Assembly (NCBI RefSeq): GCF_049446075.1
Contig: NZ_JBMSEB010000001.1
Coordinates: 1,550,001-1,614,000, forward strand
Direction of reading: 5' to 3'
Length of the DNA stretch: 64,000 nt
Source of the DNA: Humibacter sp049446075
Lineage (GTDB): Bacteria > Actinomycetota > Actinomycetes > Actinomycetales > Microbacteriaceae
Made by a program: the position numbers and the translations under genes. Below, in pieces: positions 8,456-16,686 of this stretch; position 1 is the stretch's first letter, and the number at the start of each line of letters is the position of its first letter. The notes below the pieces were generated by a model. That model saw only the letters and a list, made by a program, of their open reading frames with translations, was not told where the DNA came from and ran no database searches.

Positions 8456-8600
8456 AGTAGTGGCTGCTTTCTTATGTCGTGGTTGGGTTGGTCGTGAATC
8501 CCGCTCCGGTCGGGAGTTACCGCTTCGATGAACCGGGAACGCCGCAGGTGGAGGGCTCAACTACGGATGCCGCGCCGCAGTCGGCGGACACCAAAGGTCA

Positions 8601-8630
8601 ACATTACCCGACGCGGGTCGGCCCGTCCAA
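8601..8630 (-). promoter_or_regulatory. Promoter of the rplM-rpsI-glmM operon
   Basis: On the minus strand a -35 TTGGAC (8630-8625) and a -10 TAATGT (8606-8601) are separated by 18 nt, close to the housekeeping sigma consensus. The start would fall near 8594, leaving a leader of about 140 nt before rplM. Confidence 0.6.
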
Positions 8631-8705
8631 TCACGCCCACCGCCTCGTCTCTGGTGCTTCGCCGCGCGTTCACTTCAGCGCCACGCCGGGGTCGGATCCG
8701 CTGCC

Positions 8706-8711
8706 TAGCTT
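8706..8711 (+). promoter_or_regulatory. -10 box of the nonulosonic-acid operon
   Basis: TAGCTT lies 6 nt before the ATG at 8718 with no Shine-Dalgarno between, again the leaderless pattern. It is the only promoter-like element I see for the three-gene operon that follows. Confidence 0.4.
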
Positions 8712-8717
8712 GGGCCC

Positions 8718-10118
8718 ATGCGCAGCCCAGTCCGTGTCGTCGCCGTCATCCCAGCGCGAGCCGGTTCGGTCGGCGTGCCCGACAAGAACCTCCGCACCGT
8801 CGGCGGCGTTCCTCTCGTGCAGCGGGCGGTGCGCACGGCGCTTGCGACGGCATCCGTCGACCATGTCGTCGTGTCGACCGACGGACTCGAGATAGCGTCT
8901 CTCGCCGCGGAAGCCGGTGCCGGGGTCGTCATGCGGCCGGCCGCGCTCTCCACGGGTGTCGCCTCGAGCGAGAGCGCGATCACGCACACGCTCGACGTGC
9001 TCGAGGAGCGAGGCGCGGAGCCCGAGGTCGTCGTCTTCTTGCAGTCGACCAGCCCGTTCACGCGCCCCGAGGACGTCGATGCGGCGGTCGCGCGGGTGAG
9101 GTCAGGCGAGTGCGACTCCGTCTTTTCCGCCGCCCAGACGCACGCGTTCATCTGGGAGGTGGACGCACGAGGAGCGGCGTACGGCGTCAATCACGACCCG
9201 AACGTTCGGCGCATGCGGCAGGATCTCGCGCCGCAGTACCGGGAGACCGGCGCCTTCTACGTACTCGACGCTCAGGGCTACCGCCGGGCGGGCCACCGGT
9301 TCTTCGGTCGCGTGGGCGTGGCCGTCGTGGCCGAAGAGATCGACATCGACACCGAACGCGACCTCGCGGTCGCCGACGCGCTCGCTCCCCTGCTCTCCCC
9401 CGCTGTCACGGCCGCGGATGCCACGGCGCGCGAGGCCGCCCCGGCTGCAGTCGGTGCATCGCTGGCCGTTGGCGCCGCGGTGCAGGCCGCCGACGGAGCC
9501 CACGGGTCCGTCGGCCGAGCGCCCATGCCTGCGGCAAGCGGCGCGGCGACCATACCTGCAATGTGGAGTGCGAACGACATCGGCGCCGAACTGGATGCCG
9601 AACTCGAGTCCGCGGCGCGCGGGGCAGAAATGGACGGCCTGGCAGGCATTCAAGCCGTGGTGACCGACTTCGACGGCGTGCACACCGACGACACCGTGAT
9701 CGTCGATCAGAACGGCATCGAGTCCGTTGCCGTCGATCGCAGGGACGGACTCGGGGTGCGCATGCTGCTCGAGGCGGGCATCCCCGTGGTCATCCTCTCC
9801 AGCGAGACCAACCCGGTCGTTGCGGCGCGGGCCGCCAAGCTCGGCGTCCCCGCCATCCAAGGCGTGCACGACAAGGGGTCTGCGCTGCGCGAATGGGCGG
9901 CGGATGCCGGGGTCGAGCTGGACCGGATCGCCTACCTGGGAAACGACGTCAACGACCTCGGCGCGCTACGCGCCGTCGGCTGGCCGTTCGTCGTGCGCAA
10001 CGCGCATCCCATGGCGGTCGCCGTGTCCCGTCGAGTGCTCGACTCGGCCGGCGGCGCTGGCGCCGTGCGTGAACTGGCGGAACTCATCGTTCAGCACAAA
10101 CGGAAGGCGCAATCATGA
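8718..10118 (+). CDS. CMP-nonulosonate cytidylyltransferase fused to HAD (KdsC-like) phosphatase
   Basis: 466 residues in two enzymes. Residues 1-230 are a NeuA-type cytidylyltransferase (IPARAGSVGVPDKNL near the N-terminus, FLQSTSPFTRPEDVD, YRETGAFYV). An Ala-rich linker follows. Residues about 310-466 are a HAD phosphatase of KdsC/NeuA-C type with motif I TDFDGVHTDD, motif II ILSSE, a Lys in HDKGSAL and motif III YLGNDVNDL. Fusion of activation and dephosphorylation suggests a 9-phosphate (or 8-phosphate) nonulosonate intermediate made by the neighbouring NeuB, then CMP activation. First gene of the operon; its stop overlaps neuB by ATGA. The exact sugar (Neu5Ac, Kdn or other) cannot be read from the sequence. 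Confidence 0.9.
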   Translation: MRSPVRVVAVIPARAGSVGVPDKNLRTVGGVPLVQRAVRTALATASVDHVVVSTDGLEIASLAAEAGAGVVMRPAALSTGVASSESAITHTLDVLEERGAEPEVVVFLQSTSPFTRPEDVDAAVARVRSGECDSVFSAAQTHAFIWEVDARGAAYGVNHDPNVRRMRQDLAPQYRETGAFYVLDAQGYRRAGHRFFGRVGVAVVAEEIDIDTERDLAVADALAPLLSPAVTAADATAREAAPAAVGASLAVGAAVQAADGAHGSVGRAPMPAASGAATIPAMWSANDIGAELDAELESAARGAEMDGLAGIQAVVTDFDGVHTDDTVIVDQNGIESVAVDRRDGLGVRMLLEAGIPVVILSSETNPVVAARAAKLGVPAIQGVHDKGSALREWAADAGVELDRIAYLGNDVNDLGALRAVGWPFVVRNAHPMAVAVSRRVLDSAGGAGAVRELAELIVQHKRKAQS

Positions 10119-11002
10119 CAGCATCGACCAACCACGTGCGCATCGGCGTGAACCTCATCGGCGACGGCCTCCCGGTGTACGTGATCGGCGAGATCGGCCT
10201 CAATCACAACGGCGATGTCGACATCGCCAAGCGGCTCATCGACGTCGCCGCCGATGCAGGCGCGCAGGCCGTGAAGTTCCAGAAGCGCACCCCGGCCGTC
10301 TCGACGCCTGAGCACATGAAGAACACTTCGCGGCAGACGCCGTGGGGCGAGATGACGTACCTCGAGTACCGCTACCGCGTGGAGTTCGGGCGGGAGCAGT
10401 ACATCGAGCTCGGCGACCACGCGACGATGCGCGGCCTCGACTGGTTCGCATCGCCGTGGGACGTGCCGTCGGTCGAGTTCCTCGAAGACCTCAACGTGTG
10501 CGCATACAAAGTGGCGTCCGCGTCCGTGACCGACCTCGACCTGCTGTCCGCCATAGCAGCCACCGGGAAGCCGGTCATCCTCTCCACCGGCATGTCGACC
10601 ATCGACCAGATCGACGCGGCCGTCGCAGCGCTCGACGGCTCACCGCTCGTGGTGCTGCACGCGACATCCACCTACCCTCTGCCGCCCGAGGAAGCGAACC
10701 TTCGCATGATCGGCACGCTGCGGGGCCGGTTCCCCGGCGTTCCCGTTGGGTACTCGGGCCACGAGCCGGGCCTGCAGATCTCGCTGGCGGCCGTCGCGCT
10801 CGGCGCGGTCGCGGTCGAGCGCCACATCACGCTGGATCGCACCATGTGGGGCAGCGACCACGCTGCGTCTCTCGAACCGCAGGGTCTGCAGCATCTCGTG
10901 CGGGACATCCGCGTGATCGAGCAGGCGATGGGCGACGGAGTGAAGCGGGTCTTTCCCGGCGAGCTCGCACCGCTGGCGAAGCTTCGCCGCGTGGAGGCCT
11001 GA
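10115..11002 (+). CDS. NeuB-family nonulosonate synthase, SAF domain absent
   Basis: Condenses phosphoenolpyruvate with a hexosamine or hexose (phosphate) to form a nonulosonic acid. TIM-barrel motifs are clear: GEIGLNHNGDVDIAKRLI, AVKFQKR, ILSTGMST, GYSGHEPG, ERHITLDRTMWGSDHAASLEP (catalytic His). The protein stops at 295 residues, shortly after the barrel, whereas typical NeuB has about 345 with a C-terminal SAF (antifreeze-like) domain that caps the partner's active site. The stop codon is intact and the next gene begins 3 nt later, so this looks like a naturally short form, not a truncation. Confidence 0.9.
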   Translation: MTASTNHVRIGVNLIGDGLPVYVIGEIGLNHNGDVDIAKRLIDVAADAGAQAVKFQKRTPAVSTPEHMKNTSRQTPWGEMTYLEYRYRVEFGREQYIELGDHATMRGLDWFASPWDVPSVEFLEDLNVCAYKVASASVTDLDLLSAIAATGKPVILSTGMSTIDQIDAAVAALDGSPLVVLHATSTYPLPPEEANLRMIGTLRGRFPGVPVGYSGHEPGLQISLAAVALGAVAVERHITLDRTMWGSDHAASLEPQGLQHLVRDIRVIEQAMGDGVKRVFPGELAPLAKLRRVEA

Positions 11003-11005
11003 GCC

Positions 11006-12346
11006 GTGCCAAGAAGCGTGCTCGCGATCGTCGACTCGGACTCGTTCGTCAAATGGGGTGCGAGCCTTGTGGGCACGCTGCCGGACGACTGGAAGACGTC
11101 GCTGATCGCCGTCAACACGGCCGCGACGGCGAGCGACGCGCAATTGGATGCCGCACTCGCGCACGCTCCCGTCGCTGCGGGCGGCCCCGAGTCCGATCCC
11201 GTCCGGCTCATCGGCCCTGGCGGCCGCAGCATCGAGCGACTGTCGCACACCGAGATCGTCGACCGCGTGCGCAGGCAACGCCCCGATGCCGTGCTGGTGG
11301 CGACCCGAGGACCCATCGCCGAGGTGCTCATCGACGAGATCATCCGCAGGGTCCCGAGAAGGCCCGTGATCGTGACGGGGCTCCCCGGTATCTCGACGCC
11401 GGCGAAGTGGAAGGGCCTGTTCCTGCGGGCCCGCGCCGACCTGTTCGTGCTGCACAGCCACCGCGAGATCCGCGAATATCGCGCGCTGGCGGCATCCCAC
11501 GACCTGTCGCATCGCTTCGGACTCGCGACGCTTCCGTTCCTTCATGCCGCTCGAGGCATACATCCGCCGGTCGAACGCGACAGCATCGTGTTCGCCGCTC
11601 AGCCGACGGTGCCTGCCGGCGTGGAAGCGCGGCGGATGCTCATGGGCTGGCTAACAGAGACCGCGCGCGCACACCCGCAGCTGCGCATCGTGGTGAAGAT
11701 CCGTGCATCGGGCGGCGAGGGGCAGACGCACAGGGAACCGCATCCGTACGCAGACCTCGTGCCGATGGATGCGCCTGCCAACCTGGTCGTGGAGGGAGGC
11801 CCCATGGGCGAGCATCTGGCTCGCGCCGTCGGCTTCGTGACCGTGAGCTCCACTGCCACGCTCGAGGCGATATCGCACGACGTTCCTTCGCTCGTGCTCG
11901 CCGACTTCGGCGTAAGCGGCAAACTCATCAACGAGGTCTTCATGGGGAGCGGGCTGCTCGGCACGTCTCGCGATCTCCTGGCCGCGCGGTTCAAGCACGT
12001 GGTCGACGGCTGGCGTGAGGACAACTACTTCCATCCGGCCGAGGACGACGACTGGGCAAGGCAGCTGCAGATGCTGGTCACGCTGCGCGAGACGTCCAGG
12101 CTGACGGTGCGGCCTGCGGTGCGCGTGAGCCGTGGCGGACCCCTGCGGCGAGCGTGGGAGCGCAAGCGAGCGTTCGGCAGGCACGACCACAGCGCTCTGG
12201 GCTACGTCGCGCTGGCGGTCGGCACCCCGTTGCGCGTCGCGCGAAACGCAGCGCTGGCCGCGCTGCCGGCTTCCGGACGCGAGGAGCGCGGCGACGCCAC
12301 TGCGGCCGAGGACGCGCTCACGCCCGAGTACTCACCCGCCGGCTGA
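11006..12346 (+). CDS. Uncharacterised protein, possible glycosyltransferase, of the nonulosonate operon
   Basis: 446-residue protein with GTG start, 3 nt after the NeuB-like gene. No transmembrane segment or signal peptide seen. The layout resembles a GT-B enzyme: an N-terminal Rossmann-like half (residues 1-180) and a C-terminal half with GFVTVSSTATLEAISHDVPS followed by VLADFG, the kind of donor-binding stretch seen in capsule transferases such as KpsS/KpsC. I believe it matches an actinobacterial family annotated only as a putative glycosyltransferase (DUF6716-like), from memory. The context suggests it transfers or polymerises the CMP-activated sugar made by its two upstream partners; no direct evidence. 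Confidence 0.6.
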   Translation: MPRSVLAIVDSDSFVKWGASLVGTLPDDWKTSLIAVNTAATASDAQLDAALAHAPVAAGGPESDPVRLIGPGGRSIERLSHTEIVDRVRRQRPDAVLVATRGPIAEVLIDEIIRRVPRRPVIVTGLPGISTPAKWKGLFLRARADLFVLHSHREIREYRALAASHDLSHRFGLATLPFLHAARGIHPPVERDSIVFAAQPTVPAGVEARRMLMGWLTETARAHPQLRIVVKIRASGGEGQTHREPHPYADLVPMDAPANLVVEGGPMGEHLARAVGFVTVSSTATLEAISHDVPSLVLADFGVSGKLINEVFMGSGLLGTSRDLLAARFKHVVDGWREDNYFHPAEDDDWARQLQMLVTLRETSRLTVRPAVRVSRGGPLRRAWERKRAFGRHDHSALGYVALAVGTPLRVARNAALAALPASGREERGDATAAEDALTPEYSPAG

Positions 12347-12421
12347 GCAATGCCCGCTGGCAATGCCCGCTGGCAGCGCCGGCTGTGCAATGCCGGCTGT
12401 GCAGTGCCGGCTGTACAGCCG
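12347..12421. repeat. Degenerate 13-14 bp tandem repeat ending in a 14-bp palindrome
   Basis: Five head-to-tail units of the form GCAATGCCSGCTG(T) run from 12347 to 12414 (13, 13, 14, 14, 14 bp). The last merges into a perfect palindrome, CGGCTGTACAGCCG, at 12408-12421. It fills the gap between the convergent nonulosonate operon and truA, so a bidirectional transcription terminator is the simplest role. Confidence 0.6.
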
Positions 12422-12424
12422 AGA

Positions 12425-13324
12425 TCAGAGCACGCGCCTCGCGCGGGTCTGCTCGGCGCGGGCGGCGAGCTCGGACCCGTGCGGGTATCCAACCTCGATG
12501 AGGGTCAGGCCCTTAGCCGGCATGACCTTGAACGCGCTCGTGCGCGTGCCGACGTCCCGTAGGAGCGCGAGGTCCTCGATCGCGAGTCTGCCCTCCCCCA
12601 CCGCCACGCACGCGCCGACGAGCGCGCGCACCATGCTGTGGCAGAACGCGTCGGCACGCACCCCGGCGACGAGCACGCCGTCCGGCTCGCGCCGCCAGCC
12701 GAACTCCTGCAACGTGCGGATCGTGGTTGCGCCCTCGCGCGGTTTGCAGAACGCGGCGAAATCGTGGAGTCCGAGCAGCGTCTCGGCGGCCGCATGCATG
12801 GCCGCCACGTCGAGGAGAGCGGGATGCCACACCGTGCTCGTGCGCGTGAGCGGGTTCTTCTGCGCCGCGGCATCCGCCACTCGGTACTCGTACCTGCGCC
12901 ACACGGCGGAGAAACGGGCGTCGAAGCCTGGCTCGGCGACCTCGGCCGAGGTGACGACGACATCGGAGCCCGCTGCGCCGAGGATGCCGGTCAGACGCCT
13001 GCGCAGCGCGGTCGCGGCATCCGGGTCACCCGCCTGATTCCTGGCCTTGCGCGGTCGCAGGAGTGAACGGAGCTGCTCGTCCGTGAGGTCGACGTGAGCG
13101 ACCTGTCCCAGCGCGTGCACGCCGGCATCCGTCCGCCCAGCCACGGTGAGCGTCGGCGCGGGCTCGTGCGTGCGGAACAGCGTGCGCAGCGCCTCCTCGA
13201 GCACGCCCTGCACGGTGCGCAGGCCGGGCTGCCTGGTCCAGCCGCTGAACAGGGTGCCGTCGTAGGCGATGCCGAGCCGGATGCGAGTGCCCTTGTCTTC
13301 GCCCGCCGCACCCCCGACCGCCAC
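12425..13324 (-). CDS. truA: tRNA pseudouridine(38-40) synthase TruA
   Basis: Isomerises U38-U40 in tRNA anticodon stems. The catalytic Asp is in AGRTDAGVHALGQ near residue 67, with GIAYDGTLFSGW at the N-terminus and FHSMVR-type sequence (FCHSMVRALVG) later. 299 residues. GTG at 13324 is the start; TAGAAT ends 6 nt before it, so a leaderless message is likely even though a membrane-protein gene ends only 9 nt upstream. In many bacteria truA follows rplQ; here it lies about 14 kb away. Confidence 0.96.
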   Translation of the reverse strand: MAVGGAAGEDKGTRIRLGIAYDGTLFSGWTRQPGLRTVQGVLEEALRTLFRTHEPAPTLTVAGRTDAGVHALGQVAHVDLTDEQLRSLLRPRKARNQAGDPDAATALRRRLTGILGAAGSDVVVTSAEVAEPGFDARFSAVWRRYEYRVADAAAQKNPLTRTSTVWHPALLDVAAMHAAAETLLGLHDFAAFCKPREGATTIRTLQEFGWRREPDGVLVAGVRADAFCHSMVRALVGACVAVGEGRLAIEDLALLRDVGTRTSAFKVMPAKGLTLIEVGYPHGSELAARAEQTRARRVL

Positions 13325-13330
13325 CCGGTC

Positions 13331-13336
13331 ATTCTA
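13331..13336 (-). promoter_or_regulatory. -10 box of a leaderless truA promoter
   Basis: TAGAAT on the minus strand, 6 nt before the truA GTG. Its first three bases are also the stop codon of the upstream membrane-protein gene. Confidence 0.45.
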
Positions 13337-14200
13337 TGTATGCCGGCTCGCGCTCATGATCGCCGGGTTGAGCTGCTGCCACTTCTGTGCGGTCTGTCCG
13401 AGCCAGAACACCATGAAGAAGATGATGAGGGCGAGCTCCCCGACCAGGACCCATGGCTGTCCGCGACCTGCGCCGTTCAGGTGCGAGACGAACACGACGG
13501 CGAGGTAGGCCAAGCTCATGCACATACCCACCGTCACGACGATGTACAGCGCGCGCCAGGGGCGGTGCGCGGTGACCGCGGAGATCACCGAGACGGCGAT
13601 CATGATGCAGAAGAAGGCGGCTGTTGCCACAAGGTGTCCGAGCGCGAGCAAGGTCGACGCAGCGACGCCGAGCCAGAAGAGCCAGCCGATCGACACGAGG
13701 ACGACGACGACCACGGGCGCCAAGACTCCGGGCGCCAGGGCGTGGCCCGCCGCCTGCCTGGCTGCCGGGAGGCACACGGCGGCGGCCGAGACGAGGATGC
13801 CCATGACAGCGACCACGATGACGCCCACGAACGCCCCGCGCGCGTCCGTCGCGGGCACGCACACGGTGCCGTCCGGGCACCGGCCACCCGTTCCCGGCGC
13901 GTCGTGGGCTCCGAGCGGGGTGGGCACCACCGCGATGAACGCCGCGAACACGGCAGCGACGTCGAGGAGAACCTGCTCAACGCTGTGGCCGGACAGGGCG
14001 ACGAGCGCCAGGGCGATTCCGAACATGGCCCCGGTGAACATCGTGCGGCCCGGCGTGTAGTACAGCGCACTCAGGCTGGTGACGGGACCAACGACGACCG
14101 TCACCACGACGAGTGCCACCAGCACCATCGCCGCGGACGCGACGATCGCCAGACGCAGGTGCCGGTATGTGCGCTGCGTTGACGTACTCGACAGCTCCAT
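13334..14200 (-). CDS. Multi-pass membrane protein of unknown function
   Basis: 288 residues with about seven to eight hydrophobic segments: roughly 18-40, 50-75, 78-95, 122-145, 160-180, 185-205, 220-245 and 258-275. Between the third and fourth lies an extracytoplasmic-looking loop with two Cys (GRCPDGTVCVPATDARG) that could form a disulfide. I do not recognise the family; the topology resembles small DUF998-like integral membrane proteins. Located directly upstream of truA on the same strand. No catalytic motif visible. Confidence 0.75.
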   Translation of the reverse strand: MELSSTSTQRTYRHLRLAIVASAAMVLVALVVVTVVVGPVTSLSALYYTPGRTMFTGAMFGIALALVALSGHSVEQVLLDVAAVFAAFIAVVPTPLGAHDAPGTGGRCPDGTVCVPATDARGAFVGVIVVAVMGILVSAAAVCLPAARQAAGHALAPGVLAPVVVVVLVSIGWLFWLGVAASTLLALGHLVATAAFFCIMIAVSVISAVTAHRPWRALYIVVTVGMCMSLAYLAVVFVSHLNGAGRGQPWVLVGELALIIFFMVFWLGQTAQKWQQLNPAIMSASRHT

Positions 14201-14262
14201 GGTCCCGATCCTGCACCCGGAGTGTTCGCGGACACCCGTACTTCAGCGCGTGGTGGGCTGCA

Positions 14263-14280
14263 GCACCGCCAATACGGTGC
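14263..14280. terminator. Hairpin after the CitE-like gene
   Basis: GCACCG (14263-14268) and CGGTGC (14275-14280) enclose a 6-nt loop, just beyond the CitE-like stop at 14286 on the minus strand. Short, no U-tract; a weak intrinsic terminator candidate. Confidence 0.4.
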
Positions 14281-14285
14281 GGCGG

Positions 14286-15143
14286 TCAGCGAGCGGGGAG
14301 TCCCACCCCGAACGCCGCCGCCAGCTCGAGGATCTTGCGGGCGCGCCCGAGTCGGGGTAGGTCGCTGCCGTCGCGGATGATGCGGCCACGGGCCTCGAAG
14401 TCGCCGAGGAACTCCTCCGCCCAGGCCACGTCGGTGGGGGTGGGGCTGATGACCTCGTTGATGACGGGAGCCTGGTCGGTCGACAGGCACAGCTTACCGG
14501 TCATGCCCATGGTCACGGTCACCTGGGACTGCTCTCGCAGCACCGGGTGACTCGTGCCTACGGTCGGACCGTCGATGGGCCCGGGAAGCTTGCCACAGCG
14601 GCTGGCGACCACGAGCTTTGCCCTCGGGTAGGCCATGGCCATGTTGTCCGCCGCCATGCCAGTGTCGCGCCGGAAGTCACCCGAGCCGAACGCGAGCCGG
14701 AACGCTCCCTCAGCACGCGCTATGTCGGGCGCGCACTCGATGCCTATCGCCGACTCGACGAGGGCGATCACCTGCGTGCGGGCCCCGAGCACGTGATAGG
14801 TGTTCGTCACCTGCGACGGGTCCTCCGTCTTGGCGAGCATGACCCCCTGCAGGCCGGGAAGCTCGCGCAGTGCGCGCAGATCATCGGCCCAGTACGGCGT
14901 GGTCACGTCGTTGACACGCACCCAGGCCTCGCCGCCTCCGACGAGCCAGCGGGCGACATCCTCGCGTGCCTCGTCTTTGTGCGACGGGTCGACTGCGTCT
15001 TCGATGTCGAGGATGACTGCGTCGGCCGATCCGTTCGCCGCCGCGTCGAACTCCTCCGGCTTCGTACCCGGCACGAGCAGCCACGAACGCGCATGCTCGG
15101 CCTGCGGCCGCGGAAGACGCTTCGCTGTCGAAGCGGAGGTCAT
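14286..15143 (-). CDS. HpcH/HpaI-type CoA-ester lyase (citrate lyase beta / CitE-like)
   Basis: TIM-barrel lyase of the CitE/malyl-CoA lyase superfamily: SWLLVPGTKPEEF at the N-terminus, VILDIEDAVDP (Mg-binding acidic residues), the Glu of ALVESAIGIE, and the GSGDF segment. Start at ATG 15143 is supported by GGAGGAG shortly upstream; GTG at 15170 preceded by AAGGAG is a close alternative. No citrate lyase alpha or gamma subunits are nearby, so it more likely acts alone on a malyl-, citramalyl- or similar CoA ester. It lies directly downstream of the dicarboxylate transporter, in the same operon. Confidence 0.85.
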   Translation of the reverse strand: MTSASTAKRLPRPQAEHARSWLLVPGTKPEEFDAAANGSADAVILDIEDAVDPSHKDEAREDVARWLVGGGEAWVRVNDVTTPYWADDLRALRELPGLQGVMLAKTEDPSQVTNTYHVLGARTQVIALVESAIGIECAPDIARAEGAFRLAFGSGDFRRDTGMAADNMAMAYPRAKLVVASRCGKLPGPIDGPTVGTSHPVLREQSQVTVTMGMTGKLCLSTDQAPVINEVISPTPTDVAWAEEFLGDFEARGRIIRDGSDLPRLGRARKILELAAAFGVGLPAR

Positions 15144-15205
15144 GGACTCCTCCGCAATCATGTCGTCCACACTGGCTCCTTGGATTCGCAATTCGGTCAT
15201 GAGGA

Positions 15206-16546
15206 CTACTCGCTGGGTACCGGCGGAGTAAGTCGGCGTTCAGTGTTCTCGGCAGTCGGAACACTCATCGTCTGCTCGTCGAACGGCAACTCGCCGTCAA
15301 GCACGCGCTGCACGCGGTTCTTATCGATCTCTCGCGTCCACGTGCCGACCAGCACGGTCGCGACCGCGTTCCCCGTGAAGTTCGTCAGCGCACGTGCCTC
15401 TGACATGAACCTGTCGATGCCCACGATGAGACCGACGCCGTCGAGCAGCTGCGGCCGGTAGACCTGGAGACCGCCGGCCAGGGTCGCGAGGCCGGCACCG
15501 CTGACGCCTGCGGCACCCTTCGAGGCGATCATCATGAACAGCAGCAGGGCGATCTGCTCGCCGATGGACATCGGCTTGCCGACCGCGTTCGAGACGAAGA
15601 TCGACGCCATCGTCAAATAGATCGCTGTGCCGTCGAGGTTGAACGAATAGCCGGTCGGCACGGTGATGCCGACGACCGGCTTGGAGACGCCCAGGTGCTC
15701 CATCTTCGCCATGAGACGTGGCAGTGCCGCTTCGGACGACGACGTCGAGAAGATGATGAGGTACTCCCGCGCCAGATACTTCATGAGACTGAAGATGCTG
15801 ATGCCGCTCGCAAGGCGAAGCACGGTGCCTAGCACGAGCACGATGAACACGACGCACGTGATGTAGAAGCCGCCCATCATGGTCGCCATCCCGACGAGCG
15901 CCTTGCCGCCGCTGGCACCCACGACGCCTGCGATCGCTCCGAACGCGCCAAGGGGTGCTACCCACATGATCATCATGAGGATCCGGAACACCAGTGCCTG
16001 CGCCGTTTCGATCACCTTCAGCACGGGCCGGCCCTTCTCTCCCATCCGCTGCAGCGCGAACCCGGTGATGAGGGCGATCAGCAGTGCCTGCAGCACGTTC
16101 CCGCTCGTCAACGCCGAAAGCAGCGAGACGGGAATGATGCCGAGGATGAAGTCGGATGCCGTCGATTCACCAGTCGCAGCCACCTGATAGTGCGCGCCCG
16201 ACAGATCGAGACCGCTGCCCGGGTTCAGCAGGTTTCCGACGACGAGCCCGATGGTCAACGCGAACGTCGACATGACGATGAAGTAACCGAGAGCAAGTCC
16301 GCCGATCTTGCCCACGGTGGCCGCTTTCGCGATGGAACCGACCCCGAGCACGATCGTGCAGAAGATCACCGGCGTGATCATCATCTTGATCAGATTGACG
16401 AACCCCGCGCCGATCGGCTGTAAACCGACTGCGAAGCCGGGGAAGATCAGCCCTACGGCGATGCCGGCGATCACGCCGATGATCACCAGCAGGTAGAGGA
16501 GATGCGATTTGTCCAACCGCTTCTGTCGTAGTGGCGCCGTTGCCAT
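15206..16546 (-). CDS. dctA: C4-dicarboxylate:cation symporter (DctA, DAACS family)
   Basis: 446-residue integral membrane carrier for succinate, fumarate and malate. The diagnostic stretches are MMITPVIFCTIVLG, the SSSEAALPRLMAKME re-entrant loop, PTGYSFNLDGTAIYLTMA and the substrate site in the penultimate helix (GIDRFMSEARALTNFTGN). RBS AAAGGA lies 8 nt before the ATG. Transcribed divergently from a DcuS/DcuR-type sensor-regulator pair, which is the usual arrangement for dicarboxylate-induced control of this transporter. Confidence 0.95.
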   Translation of the reverse strand: MATAPLRQKRLDKSHLLYLLVIIGVIAGIAVGLIFPGFAVGLQPIGAGFVNLIKMMITPVIFCTIVLGVGSIAKAATVGKIGGLALGYFIVMSTFALTIGLVVGNLLNPGSGLDLSGAHYQVAATGESTASDFILGIIPVSLLSALTSGNVLQALLIALITGFALQRMGEKGRPVLKVIETAQALVFRILMMIMWVAPLGAFGAIAGVVGASGGKALVGMATMMGGFYITCVVFIVLVLGTVLRLASGISIFSLMKYLAREYLIIFSTSSSEAALPRLMAKMEHLGVSKPVVGITVPTGYSFNLDGTAIYLTMASIFVSNAVGKPMSIGEQIALLLFMMIASKGAAGVSGAGLATLAGGLQVYRPQLLDGVGLIVGIDRFMSEARALTNFTGNAVATVLVGTWTREIDKNRVQRVLDGELPFDEQTMSVPTAENTERRLTPPVPSE

Positions 16547-16566
16547 CTGAGGTTCCTTTGATCTGA

Positions 16567-16584
16567 GCCCGCACCTGCGCGGGC
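16567..16584. repeat. Hairpin in the dctA leader
   Basis: GCCCGC 16567-16572 and GCGGGC 16579-16584 with a 6-nt loop, about 20 nt upstream of the dctA start in the divergent dctA/dcuS interval. Could be a leader hairpin or half of a regulator site. Confidence 0.3.
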
Positions 16585-16686
16585 CATCGAGCAGGGTCGA
16601 CCCATGCTCGCTCGGGGCGGACCCGTGTCGATGCTTGTGGTCATACTGTTCGCGCAGGGATCCACGCCAAGGCGGGAGAATGACGT

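Noticed and set aside
8456..8560. 35-codon N-terminal extension of L13
   Set aside because: Lies in the leader after the promoter, Pro/Arg-rich, and L13 length is conserved at about 147 residues.
12347..12421. Possible CRISPR array
   Set aside because: Units are 13-14 bp, directly adjacent without unique spacers, and no cas genes are nearby.
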